Positions 26,170 through 35,168 of a stretch of 64,000 nucleotides of DNA are shown piece by piece; positions within the stretch are counted from its first letter, which is position 1, and each line of letters starts with the position of its first letter. Made by a program: the position numbers and the translations under genes. The DNA is taken from contig CAZHFW010000006.1 of the NCBI GenBank assembly GCA_964531675.1, positions 1-64,000 of the forward strand, given 5' to 3'. The notes under the pieces were generated by a model that worked only from the letters and a program-made list of their open reading frames with translations, had not been told where the DNA came from and ran no database searches. Origin of the DNA: CAZHFW01 sp964531675. GTDB taxonomy: Bacteria; Planctomycetota; Phycisphaerae; Phycisphaerales; UBA1924.

Positions 26170-28488
26170 ATGGATTACCGTCGAGTTTGGCCCGGCGTCC
26201 GCGCGACGCTGGGTGTGATCGCTGTCGCTGGTCTGGCCCTGTCCGCATCGGCTGTCGGCCCGCGCGATCCGGTCACGCCCGCGACTGACCTGCCGCGCTT
26301 TGTCGAGCGTCCGGGCATCACCGAGTTCTCCGGCAAGCTGATCGTGCGTCCGTACCAGCTGGCCGATTGGGCCAGCCTGGGCTACGACCCCGAAGAAGCC
26401 CAGCGCCGTTACGACCAGGCGGTGGCGCTGCTCCCCAACGTCGTGCGCTTCTATCCCGAGACCGGCGAGTACATCGTCGATGCCGCTGCTGCGGCCCGCG
26501 CCGGCGGGATCGAAGGCGCGGTCATCGCGCCCGACGCCCCCAAGGGCGCCGCGGAGAACGCGCTCTCGGCCCAGCTCATGCAGACCGGCTGGTTCCACTA
26601 CGCCGATCCGGACTGGACCTGCTTCCCGCTGGCGACTCCCAACGATCCGCAGTACGGCAGCCAGTGGCACCTCCCCAAGATCAACGCGCCCGCCGCGTGG
26701 GACAACGCCAAGGGTGACAACATCACCATCGGCTTCGTCGACACCGGCGTGTACCTGACGCACGCGGACCTCTCGTCCCAGCGCCTCAGCGGTTACAACT
26801 CCGCGTCCCACATCGCCGAGTCCGCGGGCGGCGACGTCAGCGACGTCGCGGGCCACGGCACGCTCGTCGCCGGCACCGGCGCCGCCAAGGGCAACAACTC
26901 CACCGGCGTCACCGGTGTGGGCTGGAACCTCAAGTACATCATGGTCCGCACCACCAACGACTCCAGCGGCAACGCGTCGCAGTCGGACATCCTCGAGGGT
27001 GCGCGCTGGGCCATCGATCACGGCGCCAAGTCCGTGAGCTGCTCATACTCGGGCGTCGAGTCCAACTCCGTCGAAACCGCCGGCGTGTACATCAAGGGCA
27101 AGGGCGGCCTGCTCTGCTACGCCGCGGGCAACGACGGCGCCAATCTCTCCACCTTCGACTGGGCCAACGTCATCGTCGTCGGCGCCACCGACAGCGGCGA
27201 CGCCCGCGCCTCCTTCAGCGCCTACGGCAAGGCCACCGACCTCTTCGCCCCGGGCGTGAGCATCTACGCGACGACCAACGGCGGAGGCTACGGCTCGGCC
27301 AGCGGCACGTCCTTCTCCACGCCCATGGTCAACGGCGCCATCGGCGTCATCTGGTCCGTCGCGCCCGCGATGACCAACAACACCGTCGAGAATCTCCTGC
27401 TCACCAAGTGCAAGGACCTGGGCTCTGCCGGGAACGACGACACGTGGGGCTGGGGACGTCTGGATGTTTCCGCAGCGGTGAACGCCGCCCGCGCGCTGCT
27501 CAGCCCGCTTCCCCCCACGCCCACCGGCGATGCTGCGACCATCCTCTGGAACACGCCGCTCACGCTCGACGTGCTCGCCAACGACACCGACCCCAACCCG
27601 GGCGACACCATCACGATCACGTCTTTCCCCTCGGTCACCGCCAAGGGCACCGCGATCACCCGCTCGGTCGGCACCGGACCCAACGGCCGCGACGAGCTCA
27701 TCATCACCGCCAATGGCTCGGCCACCGGGACCGACTCGTTCTCCTACACCGTCAAGGATCAGACCGGCCGTTCCGCGAACGCGACGGTCACGCTCCAGAT
27801 GTACAACCCCGCGGCCCTGCGTGATCCGGATCCGCCCCTCTACTCCCAGCCCGGCGTTCGCGCCCACTTCTTCTACCCGATCACCGGCATGACCCAGCTT
27901 CCCGACTTCGATTCGATGTCGCCCAACCTCCGCACCAACCTCACGCAGATCAACATCACGCCCACCGTCGGCCTGGTCGCCAATGGCGGCGCGTCCGACA
28001 ACGTCGCCATCGAGTTCACGGGCTGGGTCAACGTCCCCATCGCCGACATCTACACCTTCTTCACCGAGTCCGACGAAGGCTCGCAGCTCTACGTCGGCGA
28101 TCAGCTCGTCGTGAACAACAACGGCGTGCACTCCGCGGTCGAGGCCTCGGGCACCATCGGCCTCAAGGCCGGCCGCCACAAGGTCACGGTTCGCTACTTC
28201 GAAGCCACCGGCAGCGCCAGCTGCATCGTCAAGTTCCAGACCGCCTCGGGCGTGGAGTCCGGCGGTCTGACCAAGCAGGTCATCCCCTCCACCCGCTGGA
28301 CCCGCATGACCTGCCCGGCCGACCTGAACAACGACGACGAGCTCGACCTCGAAGACTACTTCAGCTTCCTCACGGCGATCGACAACAGCTCCATCCTCGC
28401 CGACATCAACAACGACGACTCGGTCGACCTGGCCGACTTCTTCCTGTTCCTGAATCTGTTCGACTCGGGCTGCCAGAACGCGGGCTGA
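26170..28488 (+). CDS. Secreted subtilisin-like (S8) serine protease with PA14 domain and GC-type dockerin
   Basis: The ATG at 26170 lies 8 nt after GAGGAG and is preferred over the GTG at 26161; the protein has 772 residues. After a signal peptide and a propeptide-like region, the S8 domain shows the triad Asp191 (GFVDTGVY), His229 (GHGTLVAG) and Ser381 (SGTSFSTP). A cadherin-like/Big_17-type domain (LDVLANDTDPNPGDTI region) is followed by a PA14 domain (about 559-705), often a carbohydrate-binding module. The two dockerin repeats end in Gly-Cys plus four extra residues (Gln-Asn-Ala-Gly), the longest extension in the set. A very strong terminator follows. Confidence 0.88.
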   Translation: MDYRRVWPGVRATLGVIAVAGLALSASAVGPRDPVTPATDLPRFVERPGITEFSGKLIVRPYQLADWASLGYDPEEAQRRYDQAVALLPNVVRFYPETGEYIVDAAAAARAGGIEGAVIAPDAPKGAAENALSAQLMQTGWFHYADPDWTCFPLATPNDPQYGSQWHLPKINAPAAWDNAKGDNITIGFVDTGVYLTHADLSSQRLSGYNSASHIAESAGGDVSDVAGHGTLVAGTGAAKGNNSTGVTGVGWNLKYIMVRTTNDSSGNASQSDILEGARWAIDHGAKSVSCSYSGVESNSVETAGVYIKGKGGLLCYAAGNDGANLSTFDWANVIVVGATDSGDARASFSAYGKATDLFAPGVSIYATTNGGGYGSASGTSFSTPMVNGAIGVIWSVAPAMTNNTVENLLLTKCKDLGSAGNDDTWGWGRLDVSAAVNAARALLSPLPPTPTGDAATILWNTPLTLDVLANDTDPNPGDTITITSFPSVTAKGTAITRSVGTGPNGRDELIITANGSATGTDSFSYTVKDQTGRSANATVTLQMYNPAALRDPDPPLYSQPGVRAHFFYPITGMTQLPDFDSMSPNLRTNLTQINITPTVGLVANGGASDNVAIEFTGWVNVPIADIYTFFTESDEGSQLYVGDQLVVNNNGVHSAVEASGTIGLKAGRHKVTVRYFEATGSASCIVKFQTASGVESGGLTKQVIPSTRWTRMTCPADLNNDDELDLEDYFSFLTAIDNSSILADINNDDSVDLADFFLFLNLFDSGCQNAG

Positions 28489-28514
28489 GCCGACGGTCCA
28501 TCTTGAGTCTCGCC

Positions 28515-28546
28515 ACGGCCCGGGCATCAAGCCCGGGCCGTTTTTT
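28515..28546 (+). terminator. Strong rho-independent terminator after subtilase
   Basis: A perfect 11-bp stem (28515-28525 with 28531-28541) with a 5-nt loop is followed by six T. It ends the secretome block. Confidence 0.9.
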
Positions 28547-28587
28547 CATGAACGCCCGACGCCTCCGGGGCGTCATACCCTTCACAC

Positions 28588-29934
28588 ATGCTCTGGCAGC
28601 CCTCGATTCCCGATGTGTACAACAGGCTTCCCGCCTCGGAGCTTGGCGCGCTCATCGAGGCCCGCCGCCAGGAGCTTGGGCCTTCACTGGTCATCCTCGG
28701 GCATCACTATCAGACCGATCAGGTCATCCGCCACGCCGACGTGACCGGAGACTCGCTCAAGCTCTCGCAGATCGCGGCGGGACTGGTCAAGGAGCGGGCG
28801 GCGTCGGGCAGCACGCCCGTGAAGCACGTCATCTTCTGCGGCGTGCACTTCATGGCCGAGACCGCCGACATGCTCACGCCCGATGATGTCGACGTCATCC
28901 TTCCCGATCTCTCCGCGGGATGCTCGATGGCCGACATGGCCCAGTACGACGACACCGTCGAAGCCTGGGAGCAGATCCACGAGGCGCTCCACGCCCAAGG
29001 CTGGAAGGGCCGGATCATCCCGATCACGTACGTGAACTCCAGCGCCGCGATCAAGGCGTTCGTCGGCGCCCACGGCGGGGCCTGCTGCACCAGCTCCAAC
29101 GCCGATCAGGTCTTCGACTGGGCCATGAAGGGCGGGGAAACAGGAACCCACTCGGAGAGTGGGGGTACCCAACCCCAAGACATCAAGATCCTGTTCCTTC
29201 CCGATCAGCACCTCGGGCGCAACACCGCGCACAAGTGGGGGAAGAAGCATGCTGCGGGAGGCGTCAGCGCGCTCGACGTCGCGACGCAGTCGTGCGTCTA
29301 CGACCCGCGCCAGGCCAAGAAGGGTGAAGCCCTCGGCGGCGCGACGCCCGAGCAGCTCCTGCGCTCACGCGTGATTCTCTGGGCCGGTCATTGCTCCGTG
29401 CACAAGCTCTTCCGCCCCGAACATTGCGAGCAGATCCGCGCCCAGGACGCGGCCCGGCACGTGATGCCCGGCGCGCCCGATGCGACGAAGATTCTCGTCC
29501 ATCCCGAGTGCATGAAGGAAGTCGTCGATCTGGCGGACCTGGCGGGCTCGACGGAGTTCATCATCAAGGCCATCCGCGAAGCGCCGGTCGGCTCACGCTG
29601 GGCGGTGGGGACCGAAGTGCATCTGGTGAACCGCCTGGCGCACGAGGCCGAAGCGCGGGGCGTGTCGGTCCGGATCTTGTCGGACTGTCAGTGCCTGTGC
29701 ACGACGATGTTCCGCATCGATGAGCCGCACCTGCTCTGGGTGCTCGACCAGCTCACCGGCCGGCGCCTCCCGACGGATCCCGCGGGCGCGCACGCGAACA
29801 AGGTCGTCAACGCGGTGAAGGTCCTTCCCGAAGTCCGCCGGCAGGCGCTGCTCGCGGTGGAGCGCATGCTCAAGCTCGGCAATGCCGCCCCGGACGTGAA
29901 GGGCCCGCCCGTCATCGCGGCGACGGTGGATTGA
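28588..29934 (+). CDS. nadA: Quinolinate synthase
   Basis: The enzyme condenses iminoaspartate with dihydroxyacetone phosphate to quinolinate, the second step of de novo NAD synthesis, using a [4Fe-4S] cluster. Recognised blocks are LGHHYQ (near residue 38), GDSLKLS, CSMADM with Cys112, YVNSSAAIKA, CCTSSNA, FLPDQHLGRNTA, WAGHCSVH, VHPECMKEV with Cys308, VGTEVHLVNRL and a late CQCLC cluster (Cys367/369/371). At 448 residues it is longer than the E. coli enzyme, matching the larger NadA subtype. nadB and nadC are not in the window. The start is the ATG at 28588, 42 nt after the preceding terminator, so it has its own promoter. Confidence 0.95.
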   Translation: MLWQPSIPDVYNRLPASELGALIEARRQELGPSLVILGHHYQTDQVIRHADVTGDSLKLSQIAAGLVKERAASGSTPVKHVIFCGVHFMAETADMLTPDDVDVILPDLSAGCSMADMAQYDDTVEAWEQIHEALHAQGWKGRIIPITYVNSSAAIKAFVGAHGGACCTSSNADQVFDWAMKGGETGTHSESGGTQPQDIKILFLPDQHLGRNTAHKWGKKHAAGGVSALDVATQSCVYDPRQAKKGEALGGATPEQLLRSRVILWAGHCSVHKLFRPEHCEQIRAQDAARHVMPGAPDATKILVHPECMKEVVDLADLAGSTEFIIKAIREAPVGSRWAVGTEVHLVNRLAHEAEARGVSVRILSDCQCLCTTMFRIDEPHLLWVLDQLTGRRLPTDPAGAHANKVVNAVKVLPEVRRQALLAVERMLKLGNAAPDVKGPPVIAATVD

Positions 29935-30053
29935 GGCGCAACAGATTCCTGACCTGAGTCCTCGAAGGTCAGGGTCGAGCATTCGGCGCGCAGGACATCG
30001 CCGCGACCCGGACCTCCGGCGGACCTCAGGTCCGGCTTCGGACGTCCAATCGT

Positions 30054-31112
30054 TTACTGATCGTGACCGGCGTACTCGGGGAGCTTGTGCCCCGCGTCGC
30101 GGAGGGTCTTCTCGCGCTTGGCCAGCTCGATGTCGTGCTCGACCATCATCTTGGCCAGCTCTTCGACGCTCGTCTTGGGCTCCCAGCCGAGCTTCTTCTT
30201 GGCCTTGGAGGGATCGCCAAGCAGCAGGTCCACTTCGGCGGGGCGCAGGTAGCGCGGGTCGAAGTCGACAAAGTCCTTGAAATCAAGCCCGGCGTACTGG
30301 AAGGCCATCTCCGCGAACTCGCGCACCGTGATGGTGCGGCCCGTCGCGATGACGTAGTCGTCGGGCTTCTCCTGCTGGAGCATCATCCACATCATCTTGA
30401 CGTAGTCGCCCGCGAAGCCCCAGTCACGCTTGGAGTCCAGGTTGCCCAGGAACACCTTGTCCTGAAGGCCCATCTTGATGCGGCCGACGGCGCGGGTGAT
30501 CTTGCGGGTCACGAACGTCTCGCCGCGGCGCGGGGACTCGTGGTTGAACAGGATGCCGCAGGACGCGTGCAGCCCGTAGGACTCGCGATAGTTGACGGTG
30601 CACCAGTGCGCCATCATCTTCGCGCACGCGTAGGGCGAGCGCGGGTAGAAGGGCGTGGTTTCCTTCTGCGGGGTCTCGACGACCTTGCCGTACTGCTCGG
30701 AGCTCGAGGCCTGGTAGTAGCGCGTCTGCTGGCCCGACTCTTCCTGGAACTCGCGGACCGCTTCGAGGAGCTTCAGCGCGCCCATGCCGACGGTCTCGGC
30801 GGTGTAGATGGGCATGTCGAACGACACGCGCACGTGCGACTGAGCGCCGAGGTTGTAGACCTCGTGCGGGCGCACCTGCCGCATCAGCTTGGCCAGGTTG
30901 TTGGCGTCGCACAGATCGCCGTAGTGAAGCTTGAGCTTCCCGTTCTTCATGTGCGGGTCGAGGTAGATGTGGTCAATGCGACCCGTGTTGAAGGAGGAAG
31001 AACGGCGGATGATGCCGTGGACCTCGTACCCCTTCTCGATGAGGAACTCAGCGAGGTAGGAGCCGTCCTGTCCGGTGATGCCCGTGATGAGTGCGCGCTT
31101 GGTGGTAGCCAT
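30054..31112 (-). CDS. gmd: GDP-mannose 4,6-dehydratase
   Basis: The start at the ATG at 31112 gives 352 residues, the usual family length. The N-terminal Rossmann motif GITGQDGSYLAE, the RRSSSFNTGRI segment, the catalytic Y-x-x-x-K (YACAK within PRSPYACAKMMAHW) and the SHVRVSFDMP and FNHESPRRGETFVTRKI blocks are diagnostic. It makes GDP-4-keto-6-deoxymannose, the precursor of GDP-fucose, GDP-rhamnose and GDP-perosamine for surface glycans. The partner reductase or aminotransferase is not adjacent. It fits with the other envelope-glycan genes in the window. Confidence 0.95.
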   Translation of the reverse strand: MATTKRALITGITGQDGSYLAEFLIEKGYEVHGIIRRSSSFNTGRIDHIYLDPHMKNGKLKLHYGDLCDANNLAKLMRQVRPHEVYNLGAQSHVRVSFDMPIYTAETVGMGALKLLEAVREFQEESGQQTRYYQASSSEQYGKVVETPQKETTPFYPRSPYACAKMMAHWCTVNYRESYGLHASCGILFNHESPRRGETFVTRKITRAVGRIKMGLQDKVFLGNLDSKRDWGFAGDYVKMMWMMLQQEKPDDYVIATGRTITVREFAEMAFQYAGLDFKDFVDFDPRYLRPAEVDLLLGDPSKAKKKLGWEPKTSVEELAKMMVEHDIELAKREKTLRDAGHKLPEYAGHDQ

Positions 31113-31319
31113 AGTCGTTCGGTATTTCGGCGGTTTGGGGGTTACAGGTGAGCAGAATCGCGGAGGGACGACAAGAGAAACAGGGTAGAACGGGAGAACT
31201 GGGTATACGACCCCCTCCAGACCCACGTTCGATCCATGCGCAGATTTCGCCCGACCGGATCAAAGCCCGAACAGGCCGGGGCATTCAGCCAGACAGCGGC
31301 TGAGACGATCCAACCGCGA

Positions 31320-32786
31320 TCACTTGGGTGCGCCGGCGTTGGTCGGCGGGTCCTCGACCGCGCCAAGGGGCAAGAGCACCGGAGGCTTGGCCGAGCGATA
31401 ACTCAGGAGCGTGATCGCCAGCAGCAGACCGGCCAGTGCAGCCGGTCCCGCGTGGCGCAGGAACTGGATCACCTTGCGTCTGGGACGGGCCGCGACCGAC
31501 AGCGCCGCGGCGCCTGGCCGCGAGCGGTCCAGGGGCTCGATCTCCGGGAGTGCGATCGCGCTGGCCGCCAGCGCCAGCAGGATCAGGAAGAAGGGCTCGG
31601 AGTACTTCTGATAGACCCAGGGATTGGCGCACTGGGCCGCGAAGTACGCGACGATGCACCCCAGGAAGAGCCAGCGGCGTCGGAAGTCCAGCGCGTACGC
31701 CCAGCACGCGACCGCGACTGCTCCGGCGATGCTCATGATGACCATGAAGACCGATCGATCGGCGATGGTCGGGAGCTTGCGCGAGATGTTCCAGATCCCG
31801 CCGTAGCGCCCGCTGTCGAGGTCGTAGTTCGTGCGCGCAACCAGGGCCAGAGCCGCGCCCAGCGCGACCGCCAGCGCCAGGAGCAAGGGCCGCCGCCGCG
31901 CCATCGCGGTGAGCGCCGGCAGCAGGAAGCCCGCGAAGAAGACCGAGTACAGCGCCATGAGCGAGAGCAGGAAAGGCGCCGCAGCCAGGTTCAGTCCGGA
32001 GCGACCCTTCACGCGGTACCACGAGTCGAACACGGGGGGCGTGAGCCTGCCGCCCCAGTGCTGCCAGAACCACGCGACGATCGCAAACGCGGGGAGCGTG
32101 AGCGCGACCGCCACGAACGTCGGGCGCATCCGCGGCCCGATGTGGGAGAAGAGCGCGGGGGAAGGCTCGCCAAGTCCACGGCTCTCGCGGGCCAGCCAGG
32201 CGCCCGCCCACACGACCGCGGCGCACCAGAGGTGGGCCTGACGGGTGAGCACGAGCAGGGCCATGGTGATGCCGCAGATGAAGATGACGCGCGTCTTGAA
32301 GACCGACGCGAAGGCCAGGCCCATGATCAGCGCGACCATGGAGTACGCCAGGTTGTCGGGCAGGATCCAGATGCCCGCGTCGAGCACGTACATGGAGGAG
32401 GCGATCGGCAGGATCAGCACCGCAGCCAGCAGCGGGGGGGCGGACTTGGATACGAACCACCACAGGATGCCGATGAGCGACAGCGTGTAGACCGACCCGA
32501 GAAGCTGGAGCGTGGTCACGTCGGACGTGACGTGCTTATAGAGGATGGCGTGGATGATGTGGTAAAGGGGCGTGGTGGCGGAGACATAGTCCGAGACATC
32601 CGGCGTGGGGAGTTCACGCGCGAACTTCTCGACGACGCGGAAGTGATAGTTGACCTGATCGGCGTACCCCCGCCCGCGGGCCATGTGGCCAAAGATCGCG
32701 GGGAGCGCGACCGCCAGAAAGACCAGGACCGCAGGAAGCAAAGACCAGATGCGTCGGGGCATGCGGCGGAGTGTACGGGGCGTCAT
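31320..32786 (-). CDS. Polytopic membrane protein, possibly GT-C-type glycosyltransferase
   Basis: The 488-residue protein has about eleven to twelve hydrophobic helices. The first extracytoplasmic loop contains acidic and His residues (ADQVNYHFRVVEKF and LPTPDVSDYVSATTPLYH), reminiscent of the first loop of GT-C enzymes such as ALG10, where acidic residues contribute to catalysis. This is only a resemblance. The start is uncertain: the ATG at 32786 lies 19 nt after the upstream gene's stop, and an ATG at 32762 is the alternative. It follows two exported unknown proteins in the same direction and may be co-transcribed with them. Confidence 0.55.
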   Translation of the reverse strand: MTPRTLRRMPRRIWSLLPAVLVFLAVALPAIFGHMARGRGYADQVNYHFRVVEKFARELPTPDVSDYVSATTPLYHIIHAILYKHVTSDVTTLQLLGSVYTLSLIGILWWFVSKSAPPLLAAVLILPIASSMYVLDAGIWILPDNLAYSMVALIMGLAFASVFKTRVIFICGITMALLVLTRQAHLWCAAVVWAGAWLARESRGLGEPSPALFSHIGPRMRPTFVAVALTLPAFAIVAWFWQHWGGRLTPPVFDSWYRVKGRSGLNLAAAPFLLSLMALYSVFFAGFLLPALTAMARRRPLLLALAVALGAALALVARTNYDLDSGRYGGIWNISRKLPTIADRSVFMVIMSIAGAVAVACWAYALDFRRRWLFLGCIVAYFAAQCANPWVYQKYSEPFFLILLALAASAIALPEIEPLDRSRPGAAALSVAARPRRKVIQFLRHAGPAALAGLLLAITLLSYRSAKPPVLLPLGAVEDPPTNAGAPK

Positions 32787-32804
32787 CACTCCGCCGCAGC
32801 GGGC

Positions 32805-33398
32805 CTACCTCAGGCTGATTCCCGGGACGGGCTCCTGCACACCGTCGAGGCCGGTGATCGCGAGTGTGGCCGCCGCCTTGAACTCCTCGCGGAGTTGGTT
32901 GAAGCGATCTTCCGCCTTTCGGAACTGGGCCATGTCCAGGACATCGGCCACGATGAAGTTCCCGAAGAAGCTGCCGCGCCAGGTGACCGGAGATCCGGCC
33001 GAACCGGCGCCGATGGTCGGTTCGTCGGTCGCCAGGGCGACATAGGCCCGGATCGTTGGTCCGTCATCGATCGTGCATGAGAGCTCGATCATTCCGGTAC
33101 TGGCCCGATCGTTCCGGAGGTACACATCGCTCGCATCCAGGTTCTCGCGGAGGCGCTCGATGAACATCCTCAGACTGTTCTCTGCCTCGGCCACGCTTGG
33201 CGCCGTGACTTTGAAGCGGAGTGAAAGAGGCTTGAGCAGCTGGCGTCCGGGAAGCGAAGGCATGAAGAACTCCGCGGAAGGGCGGTATGCCTGCAGTGAG
33301 TACGACTCCGGCGGAGCGAGTCCCGCCGGCAGGAGGAAGATCAACGGGAGCAGCGAACGGCCGAATCGACGCGAGCGGCTTTCTTTGGACCGGATCAT
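32805..33398 (-). CDS. Exported protein of unknown function
   Basis: The 197-residue product starts at an ATG overlapping the TGA of the upstream gene (ATGA, 33395-33398), which indicates translational coupling. A basic N-terminus and one hydrophobic stretch (about residues 10-27) suggest export or membrane anchoring. The remainder is an alpha/beta region with two sets of long amphipathic helices (SLRMFIERLRENLDAS and FRKAEDRFNQLREEFK). No family is recognised. It probably works with the partner encoded upstream. Confidence 0.6.
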   Translation of the reverse strand: MIRSKESRSRRFGRSLLPLIFLLPAGLAPPESYSLQAYRPSAEFFMPSLPGRQLLKPLSLRFKVTAPSVAEAENSLRMFIERLRENLDASDVYLRNDRASTGMIELSCTIDDGPTIRAYVALATDEPTIGAGSAGSPVTWRGSFFGNFIVADVLDMAQFRKAEDRFNQLREEFKAAATLAITGLDGVQEPVPGISLR

Positions 33399-35017
33399 GG
33401 GACCTTCCAGATGAGCTTGTCGCCGACCTTCTGATAGCTGCCGGTCTTGCCCGCGTGCTGGTTGGATGACGCGTCGCCCTTCTCCCACCAATCGAGCCAG
33501 GCGTCGACCCCATGCTTGTCCGTTTGTCCGGTCTGCTCATTCAGGAACAAGAGCAGGGACGAGACGTCGCTGTCGTTGAGCTTGAAGACTCTCTCCGATG
33601 CGGACGCGCTGGGGTTGGATGCGGCCTTATGACGGCTGAGGATCTCCATTACCGTGGCCATCCCCTCGTATGTCTGCTGTCGTTCCACACGACGTCTGGC
33701 GATGTACGCGTTCAAGCTGCTGGAAAGCGACTGCAGATTGGTGGAGAGCTGGTCGAAATCCATGGAAGCCGAGTCTTCCTGGAGAAGCTCGAGGAGCTTC
33801 TTGGAGCGTTCGTGCGCGATCTTGGGTGCCGCGGTGGACGCGGTGGAAACCGTCATCAGCACGATGGGAGCGTCAATGCGAGGCCTGAACGTTCCGAGCC
33901 CTTCAAGGCCGGTCGGGACCACCGAGTCCTGCGATCCGTAGGCGCGTGCGGCGCGAGAGTCTTCGATCGCAAGCAGTCGGCGCAGATCTTCGGCGCTGTA
34001 CACGCGCATGGTGCGCTGGTCGTAGTACAGGTTCTGCCTCCAGAACTCGGAGTCCTGGGAACGATTGATGCCGATCGCGATCCAGTGCCCGGTCGCCAGA
34101 TAGCCCAAGTCGGCCCCGCCGGTCTGGTCCTTGGTGTCGCCTGCGTAGAACTGAACGGTGTAGTCCATCAGCACGACGTTGCACTGATGGCCCAGGATCT
34201 GCTTGGCGGCTTCGATCCCAAGGGCCACGCCTGGCATCGCCGGGCTGGGAATGATCGTCGAGAGTGAGTTGGCCAGCTTCTGAACGCCCCCGATCAGTGA
34301 GAGCGTGCTCTGGTTGTCTTCCTTCTTGATGTCGATCAAGCGGAGCCGGAAGTACGGCGGAAACTTCGCGTCCCAGTGCTCCTGCACTTCCACCACAAGG
34401 TTGTCAAAGGCGAGCTCTTTCCCTGCCGGAACGTCGCGCTGGTACCACACCACCAGCGGGGCAATGGGCTCGTTGGCCTCCTTGATCGCAATGTCGAGCA
34501 CCACCGCGACATCACGCGTGCCCGACCCGCCGGGTGTGACAACCTTGTTGACGATCACCGTCAGCGGATTGGTGTGGCGAACCAGCTTGGGAAGTTGAAG
34601 CGTCGGGGCGGGCGGCTCATAGGCCGGGGCTCGTGCTGGCGACGCGCAGCAGCCTGAGGTCTGGGCGCCGGTTGCCATCGCCGCGGCGGGAGCTGTGTTG
34701 GAAGTGGTCCGACTCTGCGGAGTGCTTGGGGCCCCAGGGGCGATCGGGGTGTTTGCGGCATTGAGTGCCAGAGCCTTCTCGACGAGCTCATTGGCTTGGA
34801 ACGGCGCCAGAAGCTGACGCATGTCCGGGCGCACGCCGGTCGGTCCGAGCTCGAGCGGATCGCTCAGGTAGAACGCGCGGGCCTCGGAGTACGTGCGGGC
34901 GGTCGTCGCAACGTACATGTCGTTGCCGCCGATCTGCGGGTTCGTGCAACCCATCGGTCCGATCAGGACCGCAGCCAGCGCAAGCGAACCCAGGACACAC
35001 ATGGCGCGAGATGACAT
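33395..35017 (-). CDS. Putative lipoprotein of unknown function
   Basis: The start at the ATG at 35017 (GGGGG about 7 nt upstream) gives 540 residues. The N-terminal hydrophobic segment ends in a Cys (LIGPMGC, about residue 22), so it may be a lipoprotein, though Pro at -3 is atypical for a lipobox. A Pro/Ala/Thr-rich linker with a Cys-Cys pair (about 120-140) leads to a large alpha/beta region without recognised motifs and a helical C-terminus (residues about 380-470). The stop overlaps the start of the next gene by 4 bp. No function can be assigned. Confidence 0.6.
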   Translation of the reverse strand: MSSRAMCVLGSLALAAVLIGPMGCTNPQIGGNDMYVATTARTYSEARAFYLSDPLELGPTGVRPDMRQLLAPFQANELVEKALALNAANTPIAPGAPSTPQSRTTSNTAPAAAMATGAQTSGCCASPARAPAYEPPAPTLQLPKLVRHTNPLTVIVNKVVTPGGSGTRDVAVVLDIAIKEANEPIAPLVVWYQRDVPAGKELAFDNLVVEVQEHWDAKFPPYFRLRLIDIKKEDNQSTLSLIGGVQKLANSLSTIIPSPAMPGVALGIEAAKQILGHQCNVVLMDYTVQFYAGDTKDQTGGADLGYLATGHWIAIGINRSQDSEFWRQNLYYDQRTMRVYSAEDLRRLLAIEDSRAARAYGSQDSVVPTGLEGLGTFRPRIDAPIVLMTVSTASTAAPKIAHERSKKLLELLQEDSASMDFDQLSTNLQSLSSSLNAYIARRRVERQQTYEGMATVMEILSRHKAASNPSASASERVFKLNDSDVSSLLLFLNEQTGQTDKHGVDAWLDWWEKGDASSNQHAGKTGSYQKVGDKLIWKVP

Positions 35018-35168
35018 CGGGATCCCCCTTCGGAAGGGGAGCATCTTCGCGCACGCAATATTGCCAACGCAACACAAAAGTGATCGACAATTCGCGGGCC
35101 CGAAAGCTCGGATCTGGGTCAGTTGTCTCGGGTTGCACGGTGCGAAAGCACAGGCCTGAGCCGGGACC

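Noticed and set aside
21137..26218. A 1693-codon open frame on the plus strand, antisense to three protease genes.
   Set aside because: It mirrors the coding strand of GC-rich genes with strong third-position bias. The protein is Arg/Gly/Val-rich with no motif, while the minus-strand frames have intact protease motifs and signal peptides.
2844..28488. A cellulosome-type complex.
   Set aside because: No cohesin, scaffoldin or cellulose-binding scaffold is visible, and the cargo is mainly proteases. The tails resemble the planctomycete GC-type rather than clostridial dockerins.
29935..30053. Hairpins between nadA and gmd considered as a terminator.
   Set aside because: Stems such as GGACCT/AGGTCC are short and no T tract follows on either strand, so the evidence is too weak.
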